Source: Diprion similis
Taxonomy: Eukaryota > Arthropoda > Insecta > Hymenoptera > Diprionidae
Length of the DNA: 64,000 nucleotides
Direction of reading: 5' to 3'
NCBI RefSeq assembly: GCF_021155765.1
Contig: NC_060113.1
Span: 1,540,501 to 1,604,500 of the forward strand
The position numbers were made by a program, and so were the translations under genes. Numbering within the stretch: position 1 is the first letter of the stretch; the number at the start of each line of letters is the position of its first letter. This document shows, piece after piece, positions 1 to 12,714 of the stretch. The notes beneath the pieces were generated by a model. That model was given only the letters and a program-made list of their open reading frames with translations. It was not told the DNA's origin and did not search any database.

Positions 1-11
1 AAGTTCCTTAC

Positions 12-297
12 CGTTTAGGTAGATGTAGTTCAGGGTGGATGCAACACCCGACTTCCATCGTGGCACGGTGATGAAGAGCCTGTCACCGGCTGCTAACACT
101 CCAAGGGGATTATTGTTCTCGCGTATATAATGGGGAAAGAGTTGTCGGGTTTCTTCGTTTGGCCAGGCAAAATCCAGGAATTTCCACTGGTATGCAACGC
201 GTAGTTTTTCTGTGGCCGTTGAGCTCTGTACTGCACTAAGGATGACCAGGAACAACGCCGGGAAGAAGCCACAGCTGAACCATCCGCAGACCCTCAT
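12..297 (-). CDS. Yellow/major royal jelly protein family, first coding exon (partial)
   Basis: The minus strand opens with ATG at 297 and reads 95 codons to a GT donor at 11-10 (exon ends ...AAACG, then GTAAGG), so the rest lies outside the window. The peptide starts with a hydrophobic signal-like segment (about residues 4-25, rich in F/L/V/A). The mature N terminus carries the family pattern: LRVAYQWKFLDFAWPN, then a run with NNNPLG, then VPRWKSGVASTLNYI, which matches the first blade of the yellow/MRJP beta-propeller. Yellow-family proteins are secreted and act in cuticle pigmentation, as dopachrome conversion enzymes, or as royal jelly proteins in bees. Which paralogue this is cannot be told from one exon. 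The family call is secure; the start is supported by the signal peptide. Confidence 0.85.
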
Positions 298-3200
298 GTT
301 CAGACCTGACTTCGCTTACCTACTGATATATGTAAAAAAGCTCTTCTGCATACCTTGTTTTCCATTATTTTGCAAAGCATTGGAGCAAAATGCTGTTTTA
401 CTTTGCGATGGTATTCACGTGTATAGACTAAAGTATAATCGAGTAATTACGCAAATACATCAAAGTTTATAAGGCAGTGTCTGATATATCAAGTTGCATG
501 TATAACTGGTTTTTATCGCATAATTTAGCATTTAAATTGTTTTCATGAATACTAATTTACCTACTGTAACGTAACTATTATCGAACGGGGATTTGAAATC
601 ACCTTTAAATGATTATTTGCAACTGGTCTCTACTTTAACTGTAAGTAACACATACGGACGGAAAAAAGTTTTGGCACTGTTGAGTTAAGATAAATATGGG
701 GACAAATATTTAAAAAAAATGTTAATATATCGATTTGACTGATGTTTAGTAAACCACAGTGTTAAAATCGTTGAATTTTAATCTGAAATGATATTTAGAA
801 AATTCAAACTGGCGGATCCAATATGGCAGTAGAAACTCATGAGATACTAACATTCGTCGGAATCAAACTATTATTCTGATTTGCATCCGCCACTTCGAAT
901 TTTAAAAAATCTCATTATAGACTGAGATAATCTAGCAAATTTTTTTTTATGACATAAAACTGACACGAAAATCTCACTTCCGCCACACTGCTAAGGGTTT
1001 AAAATGCAATAATATCTAAGAAAAATTTGTCATTCTACATTCCAAAGTATACATGTAATCGCGTAATCATAATTTGCACCAAAGATTGCAGTCACTGCAC
1101 ATAACGTATACATCAAAGTTTTTGTCGCGACTTAGAAGTGGGTATTGTTGAGAGAATACAGTTCCTAACAGTATTTGATCGTTTCCATTTAAGAATAAGG
1201 TTTTGAAAAAATAACAAGAGAATGTGCATGGCGATCGTTTACACGTGGAAGCACTCAATCTTAATTCACTTTTTTTTTGTTTTACATACCTTTTCTCATT
1301 ACGAGGAGAATGTATGTTGTTAAAGTAATATTCAAACACTAATTTGAAAACTCAACAGACAATGGATTGAATTCGACAAACGTGATTTAGATGGATTCTC
1401 TTACAACTATTTTTATTACTTTTTAAGTACCATGCTTAATGACTGCCGTTTTCTTTTTGTTCTGAGGATGCCACAATGCAACACTAATAACGAAATCGAG
1501 TTCTTAAGGTGCATTTATACTTGCTTTATAATTTCTTCAGCCTATTTCATCTGTCAACGTAATTAAACTCAACAGTTTTGCTAATTTCGTTATTTCGTTA
1601 TACGTAATTGCATAACCGATGTATCGGAATAAAGTTGTCGTAATAATTACCGGCAAAAGCAAATGAAGAACTTCCGTAAAAGACTGACTAAACTCTTTCA
1701 CGATGTCACCACACTGAGTTCGTTGGGTCATCTGAGGACCAATCTCTATCTGCGAACCGGTTAAGTCTTTTTTTTATGAAGCCATGTTTATTCGAGGAAA
1801 TAAATTTGATAAAACCAGTTCGAGACGTTCTTCAATACGAACACTATATCAAGTTTATGTATTCTATAACCTTCGACAAGTTTTCAAAGTTAGGTATGGA
1901 GGAGGATCGTATGAACGGACAGGCGAATGGTTGACAGCGAATGCTAAGAATTAAAATGTCAGCGAAGATTTCTGTTTATTTATTCAATTTTTCTCACTCA
2001 TTAGGACACTTGAGATACAACGTTTGGTGTTTGTATAAGTGTGTGGCGAATCGTTGCAGCTGAAAATCAACAGTGCTGTAATTTGGTCTGCATCGTGTAG
2101 ATATTATAATGCATAATTCCTGCATAGGGATAGGTTTACATATAAATACATGTATGTATGTATGCATAATTGGTACAAAAAGATAAAATAAAGAATATTA
2201 TTTGTCCAAATACCTTATTTAACTGATAAAATCCATCCATATAATTATCCTCTCTATCACCATGTAAGTGTATAGAATAGCGTAAAAATATGCGCATAGT
2301 AATGAGATCGATACACACAGACCTGGGTAAGCATTCTCCGTTGGAGTGTTGAAGCGGTGCACTGGACTAGTTTCGTTTGTCGCAATGAACACTTGTGATC
2401 TAAATTAATTTAATGTAATCGCATTGATAATTCTGAAATTTAATACATCCTAATTTCCATCGTTAATTTAAGAAAAAAAAAAAAAAAAAAAAGGAGAATA
2501 AAAAATTTCACCAATATGGTTCTCAAGTGTGAGCGCCTCAACTCTCCAATCACCAAGTGAGTAATTTATATTGTGTTTCATGATTCTTAATGAAATTTAC
2601 TAATATTGTTTCTCGGTCCAGCCACGCGTCAATTAAGCCAAGTGAAAAATATCCAGTTTTACAAATACAACCGCGGCAAAATTATATTTTGCTTCTTCTC
2701 TGAACACTTTTATATATGTATAATTAAGAAGCCTGTATAAATAACTTCTCTTAATATCATTTTCTAAACCATAAATGGCCACGAGAAAGAAATAGTGATT
2801 GCATCGTATCTAGTAGAGAAATACAAGTAATTTGAAAATAAGATTAAATCTTTTAAAATTGAAAAGACAACTGGTAACACGGTCGTTTATTAATGGATAT
2901 TATGGTCGCCTATAATGGTATTGTTCATCGCGGACTTCCTGCCATATTGCACTTTTAAATTATACATAAATACACACTTCAACAATTAGGTATTTGTATT
3001 TGAAAAATGTTATCATCGGTTTGGTGTCATCTCAATCTCCCGCTCGAGTTTCCTCACTATTACAGTATTTTTGACAAATTGTGTAAGCTTTTTTTTCTTC
3101 ACCTTACAATTTCGACACGCATGTTTATAATTCTGGGCTTCAAAATTTATAAAACTGGGAGTTGAGATTCGTTGACTTTAATGACGGTAGGTCCAAACAA

Positions 3201-6200
3201 TCGCCTGCCCTGGGGCAAGGAACCGAAATGGTCCAACAGCAGTTAAGGCTGTGATTGGTTGAAACAATATGTGACTGTCGTCCACGATGCCAGGAATTTA
3301 CACGAGTCATCAATCTGTGCATTGCTGTTAAATTGCTATCCTTTCAAGCTCTATCTTATTACGTAACTGTAATTTTTTAAATTTTATGTCTTTTCAAACA
3401 AAGAGTAAAAGACTTTCGATAAATTCCCGAAATCGCGGGCTAAGTCCAATTAATCAAGCTTTCCACAGAACGTCTTTATTTTTAAACACTTCATAAATGA
3501 CACTCAATAAATAACAGAACTTCTACATGTTCAATTTCGATAAACTGGTTATGTTTCTCAATTTATGGAAGCTACCAAAATTTCAATTCAAGCCATTTTT
3601 CTCCTAAATTTAACACTCCAACATTCTACAGTCAAGGAACTGGTCTACGTAATGCCTTGATTGTGAAAAATTCGCATTAAACCTCTGTAATTCACAAAAT
3701 TAATGAGAAAGCTTTCCGATGACAAAAACGATGAAATAAAATATATAGCCAGATCAAATGTGTTCATTTTCCATTGATAAGTCACGTCAATAATTGAATT
3801 GCCAATATTTTGTAGAAGCTTCTTGAAAGAAAAAAGAAAGTAAACTAGAGAGTCTAATCTAACTTCGTAATTCATTACTCGTGTAATACCTGCGTTTCAT
3901 TGCAAGCTATAGATTGTAACTAGCGGATGAATGAAATTCAGTCACTTTGATGATAACTATTAACTTATGTGGGTAGTTGCAATAACTGATCACACTGCAA
4001 ATGCATTTCGCTTATACACAATTCACAAAATTTTACTAGAGACTTAGAAGTCAGATAATGATAGCGAAAGCTTCTGTAACACCGTGGTTTTATTGCATGT
4101 GAATATTACTTTTTTAAATAATAGCAAACAAAGGATACTAGGGTCTTGTGGGATGATAATAGACACTGTCTTGGACGAATAACCAGGTATCATCCACTTA
4201 TCGAGGAACATAACCACTAGATGTAAGTGTATGATAACAATGTGTAGAGATACGTACACGTCTATATGGGTCACAGTATGCTGTTTTCTGAGTATCAAGA
4301 AAAAAGAAAGAGAGACACTGTGAATATGTAGTCGTATTTCAGGAGATCGAGTCTTCCCTAGCTACGGATAATCCGTTAAACTATAAGAATTTTTACTTGC
4401 AATGCATTAGAATAAATCATAAATTGGGACATGACAATTAATAATAATAATAAGAATAATAATAACAACAACAACAACAACAATGATGATGAGATTAGTT
4501 TCAAACAAAAATGTATTAAGAAACGAATTTTCTTTAAATTAGGTATTACTTTCGAGAAAATAATGAAAATTGTTGATGTAAAAAATCAGTGTGATTCAGT
4601 CTCGATTGGCTGAGACTTTTTTAAATTGATTGGATCCATGGCTTGAGAAGACTGAGCAAAGGTTAGGAGATGGAAAAACGGCGTGAGTCGAGTGAAGAGA
4701 GCTAACGTTTTAATAAACACTCTCCGTACTTACCACTCACTCAATCGTCGCCGACTTGTTTCTTCCGAAGAAAGGCTTTGAACTGAATCGATGATATTAA
4801 TTAAACGTACTATTAGATACGCTTTGCACTTAGTTATTAATGCATGTAATTTCAGTTTGTATAAATTCGATTCAGCCCAAAGTGATAACAAAATAAAATT
4901 TGCGACAGACTAACCTGAGGCGGCTCAGCCTCCACGCTGCCTCCAGACTTATATACTTTTACAAAATTAATACAGATTGTGTAATCTGTATAAGAAAACG
5001 TCAACGCTTGAAGATTTGGAAAAAGTTAATCCAGATCGTAAGGGCGAAGGTTGGAAAAAAAAAAAATCAACCAAATCTTATCGCGATGCAATAAGCTAAA
5101 AATATTTACAAATAAGAATATTTTTAAACCAGAATTCAACGCCAGAGTAAAATCTACGATTCAAAGCTTCTCAAGCAATAACGAAAATATCAATAGTTAT
5201 AATACAGATGAGCAGAAATTTGTTATTTTTGTTTCCTCATCAAACGTTCCACTCTATTTTGTAATGTTCGTTCAATATGCATATACATACATATATATAT
5301 ATACACACACAGATATCTCAATGTATATACTCGTTATTGTTTATTGAAATATAAATAAAGAAAATTGCGATGCGTTACACTTGGTGAATGTGTGAAAAAA
5401 ATATTGTATCCTGGTAGCAGCGTGAAGCACCACCTATATCCGCGTTTGCGAGCAGCCTCTCCAAGAGGAAATTGGTGTATGGGGTAAACCGAAAAGACGT
5501 CGTGAGAAAGAGTGCGAGATGGATCGTTTAAAATCCCTGGTACAATTTAAACGTGATGTGAAAAATCGAAAATAAAACTAGAGAAAAAGAATAAGAAATG
5601 ATAATTTTATACCTCAACTGACTCGATAAACACGAGAAGATAGCAACGAATATGTGAGTCTGCATTTCATTCCGCCACATTGCCGGAATACTCGACTGCA
5701 TTAACTTAATGAAAAAAAAAAAACGAAATGAAAAAGTGTAAATATATAATAAGCGTGCAATTGAGAAAGTTTTGCTAATTTAATCCACATTGGGTACGCT
5801 TATTATCGACTCCACAATAAGAGTCCAAGGGAATTTTTCAATAAAAGTCAGAAACGAGTAGGTGAAAGATGAAGATATGTTCAATCTAACCAGTATGACG
5901 TGTCTTCTTAGTGTCGTGACTATTAAAAACAGTTCAAAAACTTCGGCAGCCCACTTCCATGATTAACAAATCGCTCTCTTTCTCTCAACGGCTGCCGGAA
6001 GTTACTGACATCATGACATAATATCAATAATAATAATATTAATAGTAATAATTATTATTTGAAAAACAAATAGTTTGGCTAACTTCGTGTTAACATGATG
6101 GTTTTAGATGCAGCTGATGTGGAGGCTTCCGAGGCTTCGCTTCATCGTCGATCGAACGTCCTCGATGGTATCGTCAGATTCCAGCCGCTACGGGCGGGCC

Positions 6201-6247
6201 CAAAGCACGAAATGCAGAGGTGGGTTGGGCCCGTCCGAGGGGGGCGA
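298..6247. other. Non-coding interval between the yellow-type exon and BuGZ
   Basis: I see no convincing coding exon here on either strand. It holds a small inverted repeat near 0.8 kb, an A-run at 2472-2492, a trinucleotide (AAT/AAC) tract at about 4437-4482 whose translation gives a spurious poly-Asn ORF, and a (TA/CA) patch near 5280-5310. A 14-codon ORF beginning ATG at 2517 is followed directly by GTGAGT, a good plus-strand donor, but no partner exon was found. A strong minus-strand donor (GTAAGTAC) lies near 4730 and might end an untranslated exon. Both are unproven. Confidence 0.5.
799..903. repeat. Short inverted repeat containing a GGCGGATCC core
   Basis: The 21-base arm at 799-819 and the reverse complement of 883-903 agree at about 18 of 21 positions and enclose about 63 bases. 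The left arm runs into CAATATGGC. Words like GGCGGATCC and CAATATGGC also occur in degenerate form near 32.1 kb and 49.9 kb, so this may be one member of a dispersed non-coding repeat family. Confidence 0.5.
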
Positions 6248-9200
6248 TCATCTGAAGCGCGGATGCATCATCGGGGCGAGCATTGGTGCTCCTGGAAATC
6301 CCATGGGAGTGGCGAACGCTGGGTGCATCGCACCCGGCGGTAGGGCGCCTATCATCCCTGCAAAAAACCACGACTGAATTCAACTCATCCACCACACGAC
6401 TCTTATTTAAAACAAGATTCAGAAGGAAAAAAAAAACAATAATTTAAAAAAAAAAAGAGAGAACATATCAACAGCATTTCGGTATACTTACGTCAGCCTC
6501 AGTCTCCACGAATAATAAACATATATCTCCATACTCCGCGTCGTAACACAGACAAAAATTTATAGCGCATTGTACTTTACATTCAAACCTGTCGTTGAAT
6601 CAGAAATTTATACTTTGTCTCACTTGAAAAGGTGGTTCAAGATAAGAACGAAAAGAATAGAATACAAAATAAAGTGTAGTAAAAGGGTCTGGTACAAAGA
6701 TTGTCATTTGTTTTCGTGAATTATTGAAAATATTTGCGTAGAAGTTACAGAAATAAGGTGTCTGTAGTATACGACGCTGAGTAGGATTGAACGCAATTCG
6801 ACTACAACTGTGTTGAAGAGAAATTCGAGTGACAGCTGACTTGATTACAACGGGTACAGAAAATAGGATGAGATAAAAAATCATTGATTGCTTCCGTTCC
6901 ATCTTTTGACAATTTTATATCGATTGATTATTGAGTAGGTGATATAAAATGCAAAGTATTAGCGATCGATTTTTGTCAGTGATTAATTCAGTTGTTTTTC
7001 TTTACAGTGACGGGCCAAGTATTTTTCAGGTAAATTTTATTTGAACAAACGGAAAGAACTGTAGATTTCGAACAATCAGCATGCAATGTGCTGTATACAT
7101 TAGCAAGTCAACAACAAATGATTAAACTGTGCTAAACGATTACCACACAAACTGCACACCATACTAAAGTCTAGCAATGACTTGCGCCTGCAGTCGCCAA
7201 TCATTGGGAGATGAAATCTAATCAGTCATCTGTCACTTGCTTTCAATTTCACAAGCCGCAGTATCGCGCTGAATATTCTATCTACAAATATCATATCCCC
7301 ATTTGTTAGGTTTAATTTTATTTAATTGTTTAACATACATACATATATATGTATATATGCAATATTCCAATTATGTAATATAGTATATATGCTGGTATGT
7401 GAATTCGTTACTTACTGTCGGTCAGGTCAAACTTATATAAATGTATATGTGTGACACAAAGCTAGGCTAGTGTGAATATTATATAGTTATGTTCGGTGTT
7501 GCAAATTTATTTTTATGAAACATTTCATTCAAAACTAAAAGCATAATTACGATCAAGATAATCGACTTTTTCATATACTTGTATCATTTTTCATGAACGC
7601 GCAATAATTATTCAAAACTTTTAATCAAACACACGATGTGCATTGACGTAGTTAAAACTATAAAAATTAATGAAACAGGACGAAGGACTTTTTGGAGTAA
7701 ATTGTCCCCTTCATTTGTAATTTGCTAGAAAGAAAAATCAAAAAGCAAATATGTATTGACAATAATTTGAATTGAAGTGTACAGAGGCAAAAATGGATAG
7801 AAAAGAAAAGAGAAAAAACTTTGCAGGTAAGAATTTCCTCATTTTTTTTATTGTATACTTTCATTTATGTTTACCCTTTAATAATTGATCTACTCTGACT
7901 TTAACATACTGCCACTTTAAAACTTGAAAACCAAGAATAATGTGTAATTTATGTGTCATATAAAAAAAATTTCAAGTAAGAATTAAAATTTGAAAAAATT
8001 GGGTTCATGAAAAATGCACCAATGCCGCCTTGGCGGTTGTAAATTTCAAACAACGGACAAAACCGTGCCCAAAAAGCATTTTCACTACTGTATCACAACA
8101 CCAGGAGTCAAGCTATAAATATAAGAGACAGGATATATTATGATGTATGGTTGGCATGGGATGGTAAGTGATTACAAGATAGTAAGGTAAAGAGAAACAG
8201 TGAGTAGAGGCTAAAAATAAAACCAAAGTAAAATAAAAAAATTAAAAATAAAACGAACGCAAAAAATTTATGTATGTTTATGTAATAATAAATGTATGAT
8301 ATTCAAATACGGCCGAGCGGGCGCGATCTAAGAGTATATTTTATTTATGATCAAACCGATAGCCTTGGTGAAAACCTAATCCACCGAAATATCAAGAATT
8401 ACTTGACATGAGTTAAAAGTTGTCTTTGAATTTTTCTTACCCAAGTTAATAAGCTATTAAATTGTGTTTGACAAAGAATCCTGTTCATTTTTGTAATGTC
8501 TACACTTTTTCTTTCCCACGAAATTAAGACATGTTTGAATTTGGCGTAGTGAATTAGTTTTAAACTACCTCGGAGTAAGTCATTGAAATATATATCAATG
8601 GTAAATAAATAAATAGATGGGCATGATTTGTTGTTAGACTGAGAACTATAGTTCAAGATTTTAAGAAAAGTGTATGATCATTTAGCGATTGAATAAACAG
8701 TTTTAATATGATAAATGTTACAGCCTTGAAAACGAAAGTTAATGTCAGTAATTAAGAATATGAGAATGACCGCTCGGCCTGTTAGCCAAAAAAATTGGCA
8801 ACCTGCCGCCTAACAATGATGACAAGAATAGTAACGATAATAATAGTTGAAATTGTGACGATGATAATGACATAAATAATAAATGTGGTGTTGAGTATGC
8901 TAATGAGGATGATGACGATGATGACGATGATGACGATGATAATGATGATGATGACAATAATAATAAAATAAAAGTAATGAGATATAGGCCATGTCACCGC
9001 ATGCTATTTGCTAAGGACCAACCTTGTTGCACTTGTATAAAACACGGTTTTAGTAACCAGACTGGGAACGTTCGTTCAACACTCACCGAGGAGTGACAGG
9101 GCGCCCTGCAAACGCACCGTTATAACGTAAACGTACGACGCTGTCGTCAGTTCGGCGCATGGGTGAATCCTGAGTGTGCTATTTTTCTGTTTTTCACTTG

Positions 9201-12200
9201 TTTTGTTTTTATATATATAGATTTTTTTACTCCATATTCACGTAATTCTGGACTTAATGGTCAATATCGAATTGGATATCGGATAAGAGTGCAACATCTT
9301 ATACATTATTATCAATATTATTATCTGTTCCACATTTTTATGCAATTTTTAGAAAAGCGAAAAATATTTTTGCAAGAGATTCATTCGTTTGACTGCTGTC
9401 ACTGTACACTGATTACTCTTCGAGTCAGAAGCCAAGTAAAGTACATACATTGCAATAGTTTGATGCCGTGTACTTTAAAACTGATGTAAAAATATATATA
9501 TTTACATCGGTTTCAAAGTACATAGCATCAAACTATTGCAATAACAGCCATCATTGTGACGGAAAGATATTGACGGTAATCGTCGAGCTTTAGACTAAGC
9601 TGCTGTATCCATACGACACCCAAAACGAATCGCCTAATGCAAATAGTGGGGGTATATAGCTATTGAAAAAAATAGCAATTAAGAAGATACGGAAATTAAA
9701 AGTGTACCGTGGATCCAGGACGCTGAAGAAAACTTTTTCTGACCAAATAATGGATTCGATAGAAGATTATAACTGTCTTGTAGTGGTTTCATATTAGTCT
9801 ATCCATTGATTTGCATCACTCAAAAATCCCACCACACTAAAACGCAACCTCAGTCCATCCAACCCCGCCCTTCAGACTAAAGAGAAAAGAAACTCCACAA
9901 GACAGTAGATAAAATAAAAATCAAAAATAGAGAAGATCGGTAAAGTTCTCCGCAAATCCGTTCACCCAGAATCGTTTTCTTCAATGGTATCAGTGGTTCT
10001 CATTTGAAGTATAATATGCAACCACTACACATAATAGAAAAGCCCATAATTATTGTACGTCGTTATATTTCTTTTTCTTTTTTCTCATTAAATTTTCAAC
10101 TCGGTCTGCCGAGACTCCCAACGCTCCGAGGGATGGGGCCAGGGCTGGCAGGGGTTTTGGAAAATAGAAAATGGACAGGGGCAATGGGGCTGGAGTCCAG
10201 GGGATAAAGACATTGGACACTTACCTGGAGGCAGGCCCATGGGGGGCGGTCGCATCATGTTACCTCCATGAATAAGAGCGGGTGCAGCCAAGGTCATAGT
10301 CGGGCGCATCAGAGGGGCCATAAGGGCGACTGAACTGACCGGCATAGCCGCGGAGGCTGGAACCATAACGGTCTGAGGCGGTCGCTGGAATCGTTGTTGC
10401 TGTTGCTGGAGTGCACTAAGGGCTGCCTGTTGTCTCTGTTGCTGGTCTTGATACGCCGCCGCAGCAGATGCAGCAGCAGCAACATGCTGCTGGTGTTGAT
10501 GTTGCTGATGTTGCTGCTGCTGATGCTGTTGCTGCTGCTGCTGCTGATGTTGGTGCTGCAATGCAGCTACGTGCTGAGACGTTTCTGCTTGTGTAGGCCT
10601 GGTATCTTCTGTCTGGCGCCGTTGGTACTTGGGTAACCTGGCTCGTATTTCTTCCTAAAGTTTCAACAGAATTTCAATTTAAATAGTCTATTTGACCAAT
10701 GTATAGACCATTGCGTAATCAATCTGTCAACTGGTCTTCAAAATCTGCGTTAACAAAGAGCAAATCTGTTAAAAAGTGTACAGACTTCAAACAATCGGTT
10801 AGTTATTATGAATCGCTCCACGAGGTAGTTCTCCAGCTATCTTACTCCAATACCGTAACTCCATCCACAGACAGTGAATAGGACAAGAAAAACAATCGCT
10901 TACCAGACTAAGATCCTCTTGGGGATGGATTATTTTGCTAGCAGCGCCAGTCGTCGCAATAAGGTTAACTTTTTGGTCATTTGTACTGTTGCTTTGCAGA
11001 CTTGCAGCGTTATTATCACCACCTCCATATGCCGGGAACGTCGGTTTCATTGGGCCAATAGAACCTCCCGCTATTGATGTTATTGGCTTGAAGTCAGCAC
11101 CCAACGGCAAAGATCCAGGCGCGGAAGACGTCGCTGTCGATACAACACTTGGAAAGAGTGGCCTGGCGGGCATTGATGCACCCGAAACCGGTGGCTGCAT
11201 TCCTGGAGGCATTCCTGGCATCCCCTGCATCATTCTGAGATGAAGATAGAATTTATGGGTTAAAATTTGTAAAATAGCTGGAATTGGATGCACAAGATTT
11301 AATTAAATGATTATTAATTGTGAAAATTGTTCACAAAAGTTAAAATCAAAGAATGAAACCCATTTTTTTTTCATTCAGAGAACAGAGATACAAAAGATTT
11401 CAATTACTAAATTGAAGAACCATTATTCAAATAAATTCCAAATACCCAGGCCCCATGAAAGGAGGTCCGACAGGTCCCATGGGCCCCATCATTTGGTGCA
11501 TGTGAGGTGGAAACTGTCCCATGTGCGGAGGCATTCCATGGTGGGCAGACAGACCAGGCATAACTCCCGACATCATGCTGGAACCGGTAGGAACGGCCCC
11601 AGGTGCAGAGCCGAGTAGACCTTCCGGCTTGGATTTTTTGGGAGCTGGTTCATCTTCTCCAGAGCTTGGCGATCCCGGCCGACCCCCATTTCTTTGTCTC
11701 TCATGTTCTTTGGCGTCATTTGGCGGTATACCTTCCATACCATATATTTCTATTTCAATGTTACTCCGATTAGGAAGAGAATTTGGTACTTTGTCGATAG
11801 CCTCTTTGTGGACCTGAAATAAACGGAAGAAAGGACTTTAGCAGAGTTTCAAAGGTTAGAAATGTAGTCTCTGAACTTATGCTGGATTAGAAAGAAAACG
11901 TGACAAAATCGATCACTTCTCTTAGGATTTAAGAATCAATATTGACGTGTCTCTCACCTGCATGCAGTGTATACTCAGTCCGGGACCAGTGTATAGCTTT
12001 TTATGGCATATATGACACTTGAAGTGTTTCGCCTTTTGGTGCTGGATCAGAATTTTTTCGTCATCGAATTCGCGATTGCAGTACCTGCGTTGTGATTAAG
12101 GAGAAAACGTAGAGTATAGACGGTCAGAGGTAACAGATATTCCGTTGTTTTCGACAATTCGTTTCGTCAGCAGCAAGGGAATTACCCGTGCACTGAGGAC

Positions 12201-12313
12201 CGCTGATGATATAGGGTAAGCCCTACCTGTGACCTACAAAATCGTCCAGCGCCAAATATGTAAAAAGGATACCAGCACCACGGTCTCGACTGCTTCTTCT
12301 TCTTACGTCCCAT
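6248..12313 (-). CDS. BuGZ: BuGZ / ZNF207-like zinc-finger protein
   Basis: The exons on the minus strand are 12313-12273, 12084-11958, 11813-11446, 11234-10904, 10654-10225 and 6357-6248. All phases agree and give 468 residues. The first two exons carry [14 protein letters not shown] and then the paired C2H2 fingers with [20 protein letters not shown] and [17 protein letters not shown], the signature of ZNF207/BuGZ. Residues about 278-298 ([18 protein letters not shown]) are the GLEBS motif that binds Bub3. The middle is Met/Pro/Gly-rich, followed by a long Gln/His and Ala tract encoded at about 10385-10560. In other animals BuGZ loads Bub3 onto kinetochores, binds microtubules, forms condensates in the spindle and interacts with splicing factors. 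Exon 5 can also join a nearer terminal exon (see 10050-10144). The start is the only ATG before the conserved MGRKKKK. Confidence 0.93.
8907..8965. repeat. (GAT/GAC)n trinucleotide tract
   Basis: This is an imperfect trinucleotide run of GAT, GAC and AAT units inside the BuGZ intron. The Ser-rich and Ile-rich reading frames across it are repeat artefacts. Confidence 0.8.
9449..9542. repeat. Near-perfect inverted repeat, 42-base arms
   Basis: Arms at 9449-9490 and 9501-9542 match as reverse complements at 38 of 42 positions and flank a 10-base AT loop (9491-9500). All four differences are transitions. It lies within the BuGZ last intron. It could be a small foldback transposon remnant or, if transcribed, a long hairpin RNA. 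Confidence 0.85.
10050..10144 (-). CDS. BuGZ: Candidate alternative terminal exon of BuGZ
   Basis: Downstream of the exon-5 donor (GT at 10224-10223) an intron of only 80 bases would end at a pyrimidine-rich acceptor (...TTTTCC...CCTGCCAG) at 10145. The exon then reads in phase (split Ala codon) for 30 more codons to TAA at 10052-10050. The predicted tail begins [18 protein letters not shown] and ends in a lysine-rich stretch. Both this exon and the distal one at 6357-6248 use the same phase-1 donor, so alternative terminal exons are possible. This rests only on splice-site and frame logic, not homology. Confidence 0.5.
10385..10561. repeat. CAG/CAT-rich coding repeat of BuGZ (poly-Gln/His and Ala)
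   Basis: The minus strand consists of CAG, CAA, CAT and GCT/GCA codons giving the Gln/His-rich and Ala-rich tract of BuGZ exon 5. Mixed CAG/CAA codons indicate a real coding repeat rather than a pure microsatellite. Confidence 0.85.
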
Positions 12314-12581
12314 GCTTTCTAACTCTTGAATTAATTTATATTACAAATATATCCACGCAAGGATTGTATTACGCGTCAGGTCGTTCCCGCGTCGTACCTT
12401 CTACGTGAGGATGCGACGGATACGAGCTTTACAAAATGGCTGTCACTACACTCGTCGAGGGGCGATCGGAGGCAGGAAAAAGGAATTCGCGCACTGATCT
12501 GGTATTATGCGATAGAGCGGGAGCCGTGGTATGAGCGACGGCGGTACGGGGCGGGGGATTTCAGGTGCTAGTTGATATAGG

Positions 12582-12714
12582 GCGCTTTCCTTTTACATCA
12601 ATTTTCTGACACAAATCGACACTAAGTGATTTCATTGGTCGGATGTAACGGAATAGGCCAATGAAATCACTTAGTGTAGTGTAGTATTGGAAAATTGACG
12701 TAAATGGAAATCGC
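12582..12714. repeat. Foldback (MITE-like) element upstream of BuGZ
   Basis: Arms of 59 bases at 12582-12640 and 12656-12714 pair as inverted repeats at about 48 of 59 positions. The inner 22 bases (ACACTAAGTGATTTCATTGG plus two) are nearly perfect, and a 15-base loop separates the arms. It lies about 270-400 bases upstream of the BuGZ start codon, so it could affect that promoter. No clear target-site duplication was found. Confidence 0.75.

Larger units (their letters stand above)
6358..10049 (-). other. Last intron of BuGZ (or 3' flank if the proximal end is used)
   Basis: This 3.7 kb stretch has no recognised coding sequence. It contains AT-rich unique DNA, a (GAT/GAC)n tract at about 8907-8960 that produces spurious Ser- or Ile-rich ORFs, and a long near-perfect inverted repeat at 9449-9542. 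Confidence 0.5.

Noticed and set aside
8745-8997. Ser-rich and Ile-rich minus-strand frames
   Set aside because: Artefacts of the GAT/GAC trinucleotide tract in the BuGZ intron.
10394-10636. Leu-rich plus-strand frame
   Set aside because: Shadow of the CAG-rich BuGZ exon on the opposite strand.
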